Source: Weeksellaceae bacterium (lineage in GTDB: Bacteria; Bacteroidota; Bacteroidia; Flavobacteriales; Weeksellaceae). From it: a DNA stretch of 64,000 nt. A program made the translations under genes and the position numbers. Of this stretch, positions 27,855 to 36,780 are shown in pieces. Where the stretch lies: the NCBI GenBank assembly GCA_022013695.1, contig JAKLPS010000009.1:1-64000 (forward strand). The letters run 5' to 3'. Position 1 is the stretch's first letter, and each line of letters starts with the position of its first letter. The notes under the pieces were generated by a model. The model was not told the origin of the DNA, did not search any database, and saw nothing but the letters and a program-made list of their open reading frames with translations.

Positions 27855-27862
27855 TATATTTG
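27855..27862 (+). promoter_or_regulatory. Probable -7 element of tRNA-Arg
   Basis: TATATTTG, matching TAnnTTTG, 14 nt before the first base of the tRNA. Confidence 0.5.
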
Positions 27863-27875
27863 CAAACCCAAAAAC

Positions 27876-27949
27876 GGCCTCGTGGCGCAACTGAATAGCG
27901 CATCTGATTACGGCTCAGAAGGTTACAGGTTTGAATCCTGTCGAGGTCA
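27876..27949 (+). tRNA. tRNA-Arg (anticodon ACG)
   Basis: A 74-nt tRNA. The acceptor stem pairs GGCCTCG with CGAGGTC (one G-T pair), the D arm is GCGC/GCGC, the anticodon stem TCTGA/TCAGA with loop TTACGGC gives anticodon ACG, and the T arm is ACAGG/CCTGT with loop TTTGAAT. The discriminator is A and no CCA is encoded. A34 is expected to be deaminated to inosine. A hairpin terminator follows at 27958. The gene marks the left edge of an accessory-looking region. Confidence 0.96.
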
Positions 27950-27957
27950 CAAACACC

Positions 27958-27998
27958 CAAATGGCTCCAATTTAATCCAAATTGAGCCATTTTTTTGT
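27958..27998 (+). terminator. Terminator of tRNA-Arg
   Basis: aaatggctccaattt pairs with aaattgagccattt with one bulge, followed by a run of seven T. Confidence 0.75.
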
Positions 27999-28250
27999 TT
28001 TTGAATCCAGAATAATCTTTTTTAATGTTTTCGTAAATTTAGTTCTCCAAATATTAAATTAAAGGCAACAATATAAATTAATGTACAAATTAATGTACAA
28101 AGTTTTTTCTTTATATAAATCCTATTAACTAAATACAAATTAAAAATTCTTCGTGAAATTTTCATGAAAAGATAGAAGAACAATCGAAGTAAATTAAGGT
28201 CAAACGATGACAAATATTTTTTTGATAGTTTTTTTAGGTCTATCGCTTAT
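27999..28250. other. Gene-free stretch after tRNA-Arg with a 12-bp tandem repeat
   Basis: Very AT-rich DNA. It holds two adjacent copies of aaattaatgtac (28075-28086 and 28087-28098). Open frames here are short and of low-complexity composition; a 19-codon frame at 28207-28266 on the plus strand looks like a bare signal peptide and runs into the end of the DUF885 gene. I see no RNA gene or promoter I can support. Confidence 0.5.
28075..28098. repeat. Tandem repeat, two copies of a 12-bp unit
   Basis: aaattaatgtac occurs twice head to tail between tRNA-Arg and the first accessory gene. It could be part of a recombination site, but no recombinase gene is near. Confidence 0.6.
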
Positions 28251-30071
28251 TTATAGCATTATTTGACTGATGTATTTTACAGGGGAACTTCCATAACTCA
28301 GAAATTTTTCGTTGAAATTTTTGAGACTGAAATTTTTCCCATTGCGTTCTTTGATTTTATCCCTAAGGTTGATGATTTCCTGATAACCATTGTAATAACT
28401 GGTAAGCTGAACACTGGTAACCGAAACTCTCCGCCATTTTCCTTCGGCTTCTTGTTTTTCCTGAAAAGCATCATCAATCAATAATTTCAAAGCGTCTTCT
28501 TTGCTCATATTTTGAGTGTGCACACTATAATCCAAAATGGTATTGCAAACCGAACGCAAGTTCCATTTGTACCAAACCAGCCACATTTCCGGAGCATTGT
28601 TTCCATAACCGTTTTCTAGCATCATTTGTTCTCCGTAAACTGCCCAACCTTCTACCATAGAACCGTTTCCGAAAATAGATTTGATAATACTCGGAGATTT
28701 GTTGGAGTAAACCAGTTGGGTATAATGCCCGGGAATGGCTTCGTGAATATTCAGAATTTGGAGCATATAATTGTTGTATTCCCGCAGGTAACTTTCTTTG
28801 TCTTCTGCCGACCAACCTTCCAAAGAACCAACATTGTAATAGGTATTTGCATTGCTTTCGAAAGGTCCGGGCGAACTGATGGAAGCTCCTGCAACGCCTG
28901 CCATATAAGCAGGTTCTTTTCGCACAACCAAAGGTTTGTTGGGGTCAAGGTAAAGCAGATTTTTTTCGTTGATGAATTTTACCAACTCCGGAAGTTGTTT
29001 TTCTATCGTTGCTTGAAATTCTTCCGGTTTGGAATGTTGCGATGACAAAGTATCCAAAACTTTGCGGATAATCTTTTGGTCAGAATCTGGCAATGGTGCG
29101 TTTCCGTAATATTTTGTCCACAGTTGTTTGGCGAGTTTTGCCATTTCCCCGTGAATGAAAATTTTGCGTTTCAAGGCATAATCGTACAATGCTTTTGCCG
29201 AGAAAGAGGACTGAATATCAAACCCAAATTTTTGCTGATATAATTTTTCACCCAACCGGAAATCTCTTCTTTCCGCAGGTTTATAGCTTTCCAGCCAAGC
29301 AATATAATTTTTGATAGCTTGTGTTGCCAAAGCCGTATTTTTCAGAATGCTTTGCTTTTCAGTTTCCGATAGCTTGGAAACTTTTATCGAGTCAGGAATA
29401 CTTTTTTCAAAGGTTTCCAAAGAACCTTTATTTTGAGAGATGGCAAGATTTTGTAAAACTTCTACGGGTTTATCTATATTTTTCTTTGCTGCTTCATAGT
29501 AATTAGAAACAAATATTGCTTTCTTTCCCAAATCTTTCAATCTGTTTTCCAGCGAAGTGTGCTGTCCTGACAAAATCATTGCAAACTGTTCGCCTACATT
29601 GTAAGAAGAGGGATTCCATTGCCAATCTTTCAGCTCGTTGTAGGACCAAATAATTTGGTTCAATTGATTTTCTATCAGATGATAGTCGATTTTATTAAGG
29701 TCGTTCAGCTGGTTTAATGAAAATGCATTCAGCTTTTTAAGATAATTTTTAGCAAATTGAATATCGTTTTCTCTTGATTTGGTATCAGGAATTCCAAGAG
29801 TAGCATCATAATCGTGCAATCCGGAATAAAGTGCATACTGTGGAAATTGCTTCAGAAAGACTTTTATAAAATTATTCTTGAAGTTATCAAACTCAGCATC
29901 GGCATCAATTGATTTATTTGAATTTTTGAAATCCGAAATTGATTGATGATATTTTTCGGTAAATATTTTTGTGTCAATCAATCTGTGATTGTAATTGGCT
30001 GCATAATTTTGAGATTTTGCAAATCCATAAATACCTATTCCTATTAATGTGAGTTGTATAAGGGTTTTCAT
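28251..30071 (-). CDS. DUF885 peptidase-like protein
   Basis: A secreted 606-residue protein of the DUF885 family, thought to be zinc metallopeptidases. The signal peptide is residues 1-20 (LIGIGIYGFAKS). The family's metal motif HEAIPGH lies at 443-449, followed by a conserved EGWAVYGEQMM near 475 that supplies the third ligand. No substrate is known. A second, diverged member of the family lies at 30.9-32.7 kb. It is 38 bp downstream of a secreted NTF2-like protein gene on the same strand. Confidence 0.88.
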   Translation of the reverse strand: MKTLIQLTLIGIGIYGFAKSQNYAANYNHRLIDTKIFTEKYHQSISDFKNSNKSIDADAEFDNFKNNFIKVFLKQFPQYALYSGLHDYDATLGIPDTKSRENDIQFAKNYLKKLNAFSLNQLNDLNKIDYHLIENQLNQIIWSYNELKDWQWNPSSYNVGEQFAMILSGQHTSLENRLKDLGKKAIFVSNYYEAAKKNIDKPVEVLQNLAISQNKGSLETFEKSIPDSIKVSKLSETEKQSILKNTALATQAIKNYIAWLESYKPAERRDFRLGEKLYQQKFGFDIQSSFSAKALYDYALKRKIFIHGEMAKLAKQLWTKYYGNAPLPDSDQKIIRKVLDTLSSQHSKPEEFQATIEKQLPELVKFINEKNLLYLDPNKPLVVRKEPAYMAGVAGASISSPGPFESNANTYYNVGSLEGWSAEDKESYLREYNNYMLQILNIHEAIPGHYTQLVYSNKSPSIIKSIFGNGSMVEGWAVYGEQMMLENGYGNNAPEMWLVWYKWNLRSVCNTILDYSVHTQNMSKEDALKLLIDDAFQEKQEAEGKWRRVSVTSVQLTSYYNGYQEIINLRDKIKERNGKNFSLKNFNEKFLSYGSSPVKYISQIML

Positions 30072-30109
30072 TTTTATTGGTTATTTTATTAAACCTTGAA
30101 GGTTTGTCA

Positions 30110-30643
30110 CTATTTGGGTAAATATTCCTTTGGTATTGGGTTTTCTGCGGTTTCACTTGTCCAATAAAGATTGATAATCCACCATCTTTTTCCGTCATTC
30201 AAGAGTTGGATACTGTTGATTCCTCTTGCAAATGGTTTCACTTTTTTATCCTCACTTTCTGAAGATTCGTACGTGCTGAAAACTTGGGTAATGGGACCGA
30301 ATGTATCTACTTTTCTGGAAATTTCTCTTTCAAAAAAATCATGGCTTTTAAAATATTCTGAAACCTTGGCGAAATATTCTTCCGGTGTAACAAACAAAGC
30401 CTTATATTCTCCTTTTTCATTTTTTGTATAGATAATCAATCTTGCATCTTTATAGAAGAAACTTTTCGCGTACCCAAAATCTCTTTCTTTCGTTTTTTTT
30501 CCGGAAATTGAGGCATATAGATTGGTGATGATGCTATCCAAAGATTCATAGGATACGTCATTAGATTTGGTTGTGGATTGCCCATAAATATTGGAAAAAC
30601 AAAGCCCCAATAAAATCGTTGTGGTAATGATTGTTTGTTTCAT
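30110..30643 (-). CDS. Secreted NTF2-like (SnoaL-type) protein
   Basis: A 177-residue protein with a signal peptide (TTTILLGLCFSNIYG) and an NTF2-like cone fold suggested by DARLIIYTKNEKG in the first half and the C-terminal WWIINLYWTSE. Members of this family are used as enzymes or as binding domains, so the role here is open. The ATG at 30643 is used instead of the frame's first codon at 30658, since it starts the signal peptide. It lies between the two DUF885 genes, all on the same strand. Confidence 0.7.
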   Translation of the reverse strand: MKQTIITTTILLGLCFSNIYGQSTTKSNDVSYESLDSIITNLYASISGKKTKERDFGYAKSFFYKDARLIIYTKNEKGEYKALFVTPEEYFAKVSEYFKSHDFFEREISRKVDTFGPITQVFSTYESSESEDKKVKPFARGINSIQLLNDGKRWWIINLYWTSETAENPIPKEYLPK

Positions 30644-30721
30644 AATTTTTTTTGCCACGAATGGCTTTTATTAAAACCTTACAGATTTAAAAAACCTATA
30701 AGGTTTGGTGTTAAAACTCTT

Positions 30722-30890
30722 TTATTTTTTCTTTGCTGTGAAATTTCCGTTAGGCTGAATGAAAATTACCTCTTTTATTATGCCTTTTTCATCATTATTA
30801 AATTGAAGAAAATAACCTGAAATATCTTTCGTGCAAATTTGTCTTTGTCTACATTCTCCAATTCACATTCCGGATTGTTGTATTATTTGG
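30722..30890 (-). pseudogene. Decayed C-terminal coding remnant
   Basis: Minus-strand reading gives a protein-like tail, ISGYFLQFNNDEKG followed by IIKEVIFIQPNGNFTAKKK, ending at TAA (30722-30724). Just upstream another frame continues it (ECELENVDKDKFARK), which points to a frameshift. There is no start codon. It looks like the end of a secreted hydrolase whose tail is a small beta domain, but I cannot name the family. It lies between two intact genes of the accessory region. Confidence 0.45.
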
Positions 30891-30899
30891 TTAGATGTT

Positions 30900-32663
30900 C
30901 TATTTTACACTTTTAGCCCAATCATCCATATAGTTTTCAAAAACCGTTAAGGGCATTACGCCGCCTTTCAAAATCACGTCGTGGAAATCTTTAATACTAA
31001 ATTTATCTCCCAGTTGCTTTTTGTATTTATCCCGAAGTTCCAGAATTTTTAACTGCCCGATTTTGTAAGAAAGCGCTTGTCCGGGAATGGCCATATAACG
31101 TTCTATTTCTGCCGTTGCAAACTGTTCGGAAAGTGGTTCGTGATCCAGCATATATTTTATCGCTGTTTCACGATTCATTTTGCCGGTGTGCAATCCTGCA
31201 TCTACCACCAAGCGAATGGCTCTGTGCATTTCTGCGCCCAATGCGCCCAACTGATGATAAGGATTGGTATAGACGCCCAAATCTTTTCCCAAAGATTCCG
31301 TATACAAAGCCCACCCTTCTCCCATTGCACTGCTCCAATATTTTTGACGAAATTTCGGAAATTCGGTACTCTCAAACTGGATACTTATCTGGTAGTGATG
31401 TCCGGGAATGGCTTCGTGTAGAAAAATCGCTTCCATATCCATATTGGTGATATTGATTTGTGTCGGATCCAGAATAGGCGCATAAAAAATTCCGGGACGA
31501 TTGGTTGATAAATCTCCGGGAAAGTATTCTGGTGAAGCAGAAGCTGCTCTGAAATCTTCGGTTTTTCGGATTTCAAAAGGTGTTTTGGGGGCAATTCCGA
31601 AATATGTTGAAAGGCTTGGTTTTATTCTGTCGTAAACACTTTGATAGGCATCCAATACTTCTTTGTCGGTTTTAAAAGGCATAAACTGCTTGTCGGTTTT
31701 CATAAACTCAAACAATTCGGGAAGTGTTCCTTTGAAACCGACTTGCGTTTTTATCTTTTCCATTTCGGCAGAAATCCTAGCCACTTCCGAAAGTCCCAAT
31801 TGATAAACTTCTTCGGGATCTTTGTGGGTTGTGGTATTGGCAAAAATGTAGTCTTTGTACATTTCTTTTCCGTTCGGAAGTGCATTGATTCCGGAAGTTA
31901 ATCGGGCTTTTTGGAGATATTCGTTCTCGAAAAAATCATTTAATTTCTGGTTAGAAGCAATCACTTCTTTCGGAATAATTTCTTTAAATTCTTTCGTTAA
32001 ACGAGTCTTATCCGATTCTGTAAAATTTTTTGGGAGGTTTTTAATCGGTTCGTAAAATGGAGAATTATCGTCAGATTTTGATAGTGCTTCCAATTGTGGA
32101 ATGAGTTTCATCACTAAAGATTTGGGCAGCACGTAGCCTTCTTTAATACCTTTTTGCATATTTTCGATGGCTACATTTGACCAATGTTTGTAGGCTTTAC
32201 ATCGTTTCAGCCAATTATCATAATCTTTTACGGTTTTGAAAGGCTGTGCCGAAGTTCCCGAACCTAGCATTGCCATAAAGTTAGGTGTACTCAAAAACTG
32301 TGTGATTGGTATAAATTCTGGATGATGCTTTTCTAAAATCAGTGCGGATTGTATCTGGTTTTCCAAAATTGCAACAGAAATTTTGTCTTCTTTGTTCAGT
32401 TGCAGACTTTCAAAATATTTCAGTTGTTTGAGATAATTTGCATAGAAATCATGTATCTTCTTTAGAAATGCTTCATCATCGGCAGGCAGCAAGTCGTTAT
32501 ATCCTTCTACACCATAAAAGGTTGCACTAAGTGGATCCACTGCATTGGCTTCTTTGTAATAGGTGTCAAAAACTTGGCGTAGTTTTGCGTTGCTTTGTTG
32601 TGCGTTCGCAATGGAAAGATTGAGAATGGCGAAACTCAATGTAAAAGATAGTCTAGTTTTCAT
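30900..32663 (-). CDS. DUF885 peptidase-like protein, second copy
   Basis: A secreted 587-residue DUF885 protein; the signal peptide is SFAILNLSIANAQ. The metal motif HEAIPGHH is at 416-423 and EGWALYTESLG near 453 supplies the next ligand. The FPGD...RPG segment around 381-392 matches family members. It is well diverged from the copy at 28.3-30.1 kb, so the two are not a recent duplication. An AraC-type regulator gene is next upstream (76 bp) on the same strand and could control the group. Confidence 0.88.
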   Translation of the reverse strand: MKTRLSFTLSFAILNLSIANAQQSNAKLRQVFDTYYKEANAVDPLSATFYGVEGYNDLLPADDEAFLKKIHDFYANYLKQLKYFESLQLNKEDKISVAILENQIQSALILEKHHPEFIPITQFLSTPNFMAMLGSGTSAQPFKTVKDYDNWLKRCKAYKHWSNVAIENMQKGIKEGYVLPKSLVMKLIPQLEALSKSDDNSPFYEPIKNLPKNFTESDKTRLTKEFKEIIPKEVIASNQKLNDFFENEYLQKARLTSGINALPNGKEMYKDYIFANTTTHKDPEEVYQLGLSEVARISAEMEKIKTQVGFKGTLPELFEFMKTDKQFMPFKTDKEVLDAYQSVYDRIKPSLSTYFGIAPKTPFEIRKTEDFRAASASPEYFPGDLSTNRPGIFYAPILDPTQINITNMDMEAIFLHEAIPGHHYQISIQFESTEFPKFRQKYWSSAMGEGWALYTESLGKDLGVYTNPYHQLGALGAEMHRAIRLVVDAGLHTGKMNRETAIKYMLDHEPLSEQFATAEIERYMAIPGQALSYKIGQLKILELRDKYKKQLGDKFSIKDFHDVILKGGVMPLTVFENYMDDWAKSVK

Positions 32664-32739
32664 AGTTTACGGATTTTTAAAAGTTTAAAATTAATCAAAT
32701 AAACTATGCAGAATCGGTAAAAAAATATGCGAAAAACTG

Positions 32740-33744
32740 CTATGTCATATAAGAGCCAGGGCTTCTTCCATATATTTGCTTAAAAATTCTTCCGAATGCT
32801 GACTGATCCTGATACCCAATTTTATAGCACACTTCCTTTACAGTGTTTCCCATTTGAAGCAACCGAAGCGCTTCTTTCATTTTCAGATTTCTGAAATATT
32901 GTGCCGCAGTAATCTTGAATGCTATTTTAAATTTTTTATTGAAAGAACTTTCCGACATTTTGCACAATTCTGAAAGATAATAACTGCCAGGAAAATCTTT
33001 ATACAAAGACTTTTGCAGAAAGTTGAGTGCAGATTTCAATTCTCCATTAGCCACATCTTTTCCATCGTTTTTAGTAGCCGAATGTTGGGGAATTTCTTCA
33101 AAATACCCCTGCAACAATTGGTAAGCAGTTGTTTTGAGATTAAATTTTTGAAAAGCATTTTGTTTTTTTTCAAATTTTTCCTGAATTGATTTTACCAAGG
33201 GTTGAAAGGTGTCGCATTTGGTTTGTAAAATTCCTTTTCGTTGAAAATGTAGAACTTCTTTCAGTTCACATTTCGCTTGAAAATCATGGGCATCCAACTC
33301 TTTTTCGAACCAGTCTTTATGAATATCTAAGCGGATTCCGTAAGCTTTATGTTTGGCCTTGATGAAGATTTCGGCATTCATTTCACCATTAAAAAACATA
33401 GAAAACTGATCGGTAGAATAAAATTGCTCCTCAATCTTGAGGTATAGCGGATGTTTGGTTCGGTTTTCGGTGAAGTAAAAAACGAGTGTAAAATAGTCTG
33501 CTTTAGGATTCGGGACAAATTCATATTCTGCATCTACAGGGCTATAACTGCTAAAGGAAAATAGAAAAAGCCCTCTCTCCAACAGTTGATATTTAAAAGA
33601 AGAATTGATGATTTCATTTTGGATTTCGATTCCTCCAGATTTTTTATCATGCAAAGCATCCGGATGCAGCGTAAACATTTCTTCGATATATTTTTCGGGA
33701 TCGGAAATAAGTGATGAAAAACGAATTTTTGCCGGAAACTCCAT
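32740..33744 (-). CDS. AraC-family transcriptional regulator
   Basis: A 334-residue regulator with an unclassified N-terminal sensing part (residues 1-225) and a C-terminal AraC HTH domain (about 230-334) with LSELCKMSESSFNKKFK and the closing KIGYQDQSAFGRIFKQIYG. The ligand is unknown. It has its own promoter: TATATTTG at 33762-33769 with TTTG 20 nt upstream. The neighbouring DUF885 and NTF2-like genes downstream are probable targets, an inference from position. Confidence 0.9.
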   Translation of the reverse strand: MEFPAKIRFSSLISDPEKYIEEMFTLHPDALHDKKSGGIEIQNEIINSSFKYQLLERGLFLFSFSSYSPVDAEYEFVPNPKADYFTLVFYFTENRTKHPLYLKIEEQFYSTDQFSMFFNGEMNAEIFIKAKHKAYGIRLDIHKDWFEKELDAHDFQAKCELKEVLHFQRKGILQTKCDTFQPLVKSIQEKFEKKQNAFQKFNLKTTAYQLLQGYFEEIPQHSATKNDGKDVANGELKSALNFLQKSLYKDFPGSYYLSELCKMSESSFNKKFKIAFKITAAQYFRNLKMKEALRLLQMGNTVKEVCYKIGYQDQSAFGRIFKQIYGRSPGSYMT

Positions 33745-33761
33745 AAACTGTGATGTTTATT

Positions 33762-33769
33762 CAAATATA
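33762..33769 (-). promoter_or_regulatory. Promoter -7 element of the AraC-type gene
   Basis: TATATTTG on the minus strand with TTTG 20 nt further upstream matches the TTTG-N19-TAnnTTTG promoter closely. Confidence 0.6.
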
Positions 33770-34026
33770 TTGAATTATCTATGTAAATTCAAAACAAAAA
33801 TATGGTCAAAAATAAATTAAAGTGACAACATACTTTAGTGAACCTAATTGTAATTTTACATAAAATCTAGTTTTATTACTTACTGACTATAAATTTGATG
33901 TTTAAAATAAGTACAGTACTATTAAGTTTTTTTGATTTGGTACACTAAGATATATAATTACCTGTTTTTATTTCTCATAAAATTATCAGATATAGATAGA
34001 CAATTTTCTGATTTCATTTTTATAAC

Positions 34027-34155
34027 TTAAATACCGGTTAACACCTTCAAAATATTGTCCATATCTGCTAATAAATGGTTTGGATAGAGTCCTGTCACGT
34101 TCACCAATCCGCAATTCTTTTTAAAAGAATACTGGAAAAAAATCAGGAATAGTTC
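34027..34155 (-). pseudogene. Decayed C-terminal coding remnant near hisS
   Basis: Minus-strand reading gives GLVNVTGLYPNHLLADMDNI then LKVLTGI and TAA (34027-34029), a fluent protein tail with no start codon; upstream it runs into a stop after about 15 less convincing residues. I do not recognise the family. It suggests that a gene was lost in this accessory region. Confidence 0.4.
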
Positions 34156-34293
34156 GCACGTTCAATTTACAAGATTGTTTTCGTGATTGCTATTCCTTTT
34201 TTGTTGAAATTAAACATTAAGTTTTTATAAAATTGTAAGATTTTTTGAAGGAAAAAATCGGCTCCAAAAAGACGTTATCCAAATAAGGCTCAA

Positions 34294-35652
34294 TTACAAA
34301 ATTGACTTCAAAAACGCTTCGACCGCCATCGTCTTCTGCTCGCCAGACTCCAGATTTTTGATACTTACCGTCTGATCTTTAATTTCTTGCTCACCCAGAA
34401 AAACCAGATTTTCGATGCCTTTTTTCTCGGCGTAAGCAAATTGTTTTTTGATTTTAGCTGCGTCTGGATAAAGCTCGGCCGAGATTTGGTGCTGTCTTAA
34501 TTTTGAAATCAATTTCAGGGCTTCGATAGATTCTGCTTCGCCATAATTAGCAAAAAGATATTTTACTTTTACGTCAGAATCCGCGGGAAAAATTCCCAAT
34601 TCCTCCATCACCAGATAGATCCTGTCGAGACCGAAAGAAATCCCAATTCCGGGAATGTCTTTCACACCGAAAACTTCGGTCAGATTGTCGTAGCGCCCGC
34701 CGCCGCCGATGGATCCCATCGCAACATCTTTCGCTTTCACTTCGAAAATGGCACCGGTGTAATAGTCTAAACCTCGGGCAAGCGTGATATCAAACACCAA
34801 ATCTTGAGAATTAATCCCCAGTTGCAAAGCATTTTTAATAACAAATTCCAATTCTTCGACGCCTTTCAATCCGTTGCTGTTACCTCCGAATTTTTCTTTG
34901 AGCTGATTTAGGTTTTTCAAAGCGTCAGAACTTTGAGAAAAAAGGAAATCCAACTTGGAGATGGCTTCTTCCGAGATTCCTTTTTCCTGCATTTCCTTGC
35001 TCACGCCTTCCTTCCCGATTTTGTCCAATTTATCCAGCGCTACTGTGAAATCAATCAACTGATCGGCAATTCCTGCATATTCTGCAATTCCGGAAAGGAT
35101 TTTTCGGTTGTTGATATGAATGGTCACCGATAGATTCAAGTCTTCGAAAGATTTGAAATACAACTGCAAAAGTTCCACTTCTTGCCAAAGACTGGTGCTG
35201 CCTACCACATCCGCATCGCATTGGTAGAACTCTCGGAATCTTCCTTTCTGAGGCCGATCGGCGCGCCAAACCGGCTGAATCTGATAACGTTTGTACGGAA
35301 ATGCCAGTTGACCTAGATTCATCGCCACGAAACGCGCGAACGGAACGGTAAGGTCGTAACGAAGGGCTTTTTCGGAGATTTGAGAGATCAGTTTTTGAGA
35401 ATTTTTGTTGCTCCAATCTTCGTCATTTGTTTTCGCCGCATAATCGCCTGAATTTAAGATTTTAAAAATCAAACGGTCGCCTTCTTCGCCGTATTTTCCC
35501 GTCAAAGTCGCAAGGTTTTCGAAGCTGGGTGTCTCCAAAGGCTCGAATCCAAACAATTCGAAATTCTTTTGCAAAATATCGATGATATATTTTCTTCTAT
35601 AAACTTCTTTCGCAGTAAAATCTCGGGTTCCTTTTGCTAAGCTGGGCTTCAT
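34294..35652 (-). CDS. hisS: Histidyl-tRNA synthetase
   Basis: Charges tRNA-His. The 452-residue class II synthetase has motif 1 around [10 protein letters not shown], motif 2 with [17 protein letters not shown], the histidine-specific [14 protein letters not shown] and motif 3 in GGGRYDNL and [10 protein letters not shown], followed by the anticodon-binding domain. The ATG at 35652 (MKPSLAKG) is the family start; the frame opens 10 codons upstream. A TATTTTTG element at 35696-35703 is the likely promoter. It is divergent from alkB. Confidence 0.97.
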   Translation of the reverse strand: MKPSLAKGTRDFTAKEVYRRKYIIDILQKNFELFGFEPLETPSFENLATLTGKYGEEGDRLIFKILNSGDYAAKTNDEDWSNKNSQKLISQISEKALRYDLTVPFARFVAMNLGQLAFPYKRYQIQPVWRADRPQKGRFREFYQCDADVVGSTSLWQEVELLQLYFKSFEDLNLSVTIHINNRKILSGIAEYAGIADQLIDFTVALDKLDKIGKEGVSKEMQEKGISEEAISKLDFLFSQSSDALKNLNQLKEKFGGNSNGLKGVEELEFVIKNALQLGINSQDLVFDITLARGLDYYTGAIFEVKAKDVAMGSIGGGGRYDNLTEVFGVKDIPGIGISFGLDRIYLVMEELGIFPADSDVKVKYLFANYGEAESIEALKLISKLRQHQISAELYPDAAKIKKQFAYAEKKGIENLVFLGEQEIKDQTVSIKNLESGEQKTMAVEAFLKSIL

Positions 35653-35695
35653 TTTTATAATAGATAAATGATGATGGATCACAAATAGTTGTGTG

Positions 35696-35703
35696 CAAAA
35701 ATA
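35696..35703 (-). promoter_or_regulatory. Probable -7 element of hisS
   Basis: TATTTTTG on the minus strand, 44 nt before the hisS ATG. Confidence 0.45.
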
Positions 35704-35756
35704 AGAATTATAAGCGGAAAGCCTGAATTTTTTGATTTTCTTTGAGCCAAAAAATA

Positions 35757-35764
35757 TAATTTTG
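35757..35764 (+). promoter_or_regulatory. Probable -7 element of alkB with a nearly leaderless start
   Basis: TAATTTTG ends 5 nt before the ATG at 35769, so transcription would begin at about the start codon. The 17 bp from here into the gene (aattttgaaatatgaat) also occur at the dtxR-type gene. Confidence 0.45.
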
Positions 35765-35768
35765 AAAT

Positions 35769-36395
35769 ATGAATCTTTTTGAGCATCAACCAGAAATCAT
35801 AGAAAATATTCTGCCTTACGATGGCATCACGTCTTACTATGGCAAAGTTTTTTCTGAGGAAGAAGCGACTCATTATTTAAAAAAATTAATGACCGAAATC
35901 GAGTGGAAAAAGGATGAAGCCGTCATCTTTGGGAAAGTCATAGAAACGAAACGGAAAGTGTCTTGGTATGGCGACGAACCCTTTCGCTATACTTACTCCG
36001 GACGAACGAAAACAGCTTTGCCTTGGAATAAAACACTCCTCGAAATCAAGGAAAAAATCGAAATCCTAAGCGGCGAAATTTTTAACTCCTGTTTGCTCAA
36101 TCTCTATCACGACGGGTCGGAAGGAATGGCTTATCACAGCGATGGCGAAAAAGATTTGAAGAAAAATGGCGCCATAAGTTCGGTAAGTTTTGGAGCTGAG
36201 AGGAAATTTAATTTCAAACACAAAAGCACCAAAGAACTGGTTTCGCTCATCCTGGAAAACGGCAGTTTATTGATGATGAAAGACTGCACTCAGAAATTCT
36301 GGCTTCACAGCTTACCGACTACAAACAAAATCGTAAAACCTAGAATTAGCCTGACTTTCCGGACGATTGAGCTTAGAAATGATCCCAAAATTTAA
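35769..36395 (+). CDS. AlkB-family 2-oxoglutarate/Fe(II) dioxygenase
   Basis: A 208-residue dioxygenase that should repair alkylated bases (ALKBH2/3-like group). Iron ligands are visible in [11 protein letters not shown] (His and Asp) and FWLHSLP (His), and the oxoglutarate-binding Arg lies in KPRISLTFR. The nucleotide-flipping loop region [13 protein letters not shown] is present. No adaptive-response partner (ada, alkA) lies nearby. It is divergent from hisS and has its own promoter. Confidence 0.93.
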   Translation: MNLFEHQPEIIENILPYDGITSYYGKVFSEEEATHYLKKLMTEIEWKKDEAVIFGKVIETKRKVSWYGDEPFRYTYSGRTKTALPWNKTLLEIKEKIEILSGEIFNSCLLNLYHDGSEGMAYHSDGEKDLKKNGAISSVSFGAERKFNFKHKSTKELVSLILENGSLLMMKDCTQKFWLHSLPTTNKIVKPRISLTFRTIELRNDPKI

Positions 36396-36510
36396 CCCAA
36401 ATCATTACCCCAACTAAACGCTTTAAAAACCGGGAAGTGAATTTTCTGTTTTTTAGCGAGGATAAATGTTATAGTTTGGTTAAATGTGATTGCAGTTCTG
36501 ATTTTTCTGC

Positions 36511-36518
36511 TATTTTTG
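36511..36518 (+). promoter_or_regulatory. Promoter of yidD-lgt
   Basis: TATTTTTG with TTG (36490-36492) 18 nt upstream matches the Bacteroidetes promoter; it lies 15 nt before the yidD ATG. Confidence 0.6.
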
Positions 36519-36532
36519 CATGGTTTAAAATT

Positions 36533-36769
36533 ATGCTGAACAAAGTTGTCACATTCCCGATCGTGGTTTTGATCAAGTTTTATCAATTCGCCATCTCGCC
36601 TTGGATCGGAAAAAATTGCCGTTATGAGCCCACGTGTTCGCATTATGCTTTGGAAGCGCTGAAAGTTCACGGCCCTTTCCGAGGCGGCTGGCTGGCGCTG
36701 AAAAGAATTGCAAGCTGCCATCCCTGGGGAGGCGAGGGTTATGATCCTGTGCCACCAAAACACCATTAA
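36533..36769 (+). CDS. yidD: Membrane protein insertion efficiency factor
   Basis: A 78-residue YidD protein, an inner-membrane-associated factor that helps YidC-dependent insertion. The signature [15 protein letters not shown] and the C-terminal [14 protein letters not shown] are complete. The ATG at 36533 fits both family length and the promoter at 36511; the frame reaches back to 36437 but would contain that promoter. lgt follows after 11 bp. Confidence 0.93.
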   Translation: MLNKVVTFPIVVLIKFYQFAISPWIGKNCRYEPTCSHYALEALKVHGPFRGGWLALKRIASCHPWGGEGYDPVPPKHH

Positions 36770-36780
36770 AACATCAACCA

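Larger units (their letters stand above)
33745..34293. other. Gene-free stretch with a coding remnant
   Basis: About 550 bp of AT-rich DNA between the AraC gene and hisS. Apart from the AraC promoter (33762-33769) and a short decayed coding tail (34027-34155) I see no gene, RNA or repeat. Confidence 0.5.

Noticed and set aside
27831-27875. Cobalamin riboswitch before the BtuF/FhuD-like gene
   Set aside because: Only 45 bp separate the start codon from the tRNA gene and no riboswitch motif is present.
27640-27990. A 116-codon minus-strand frame
   Set aside because: It runs through the antisense of tRNA-Arg and overlaps the intact binding-protein gene in another frame.
28022-28213. A 63-codon minus-strand frame after tRNA-Arg
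   Set aside because: It is low-complexity (Leu, Ile, Phe, Arg) in AT-rich DNA, includes the 12-bp tandem repeat, and has no recognisable features.
28207-28266. A 19-codon plus-strand frame like a signal peptide (MTNIFLIVFLG...)
   Set aside because: It may be the stump of a gene cut by insertion of the accessory genes, but its short length in AT-rich DNA makes chance likely.
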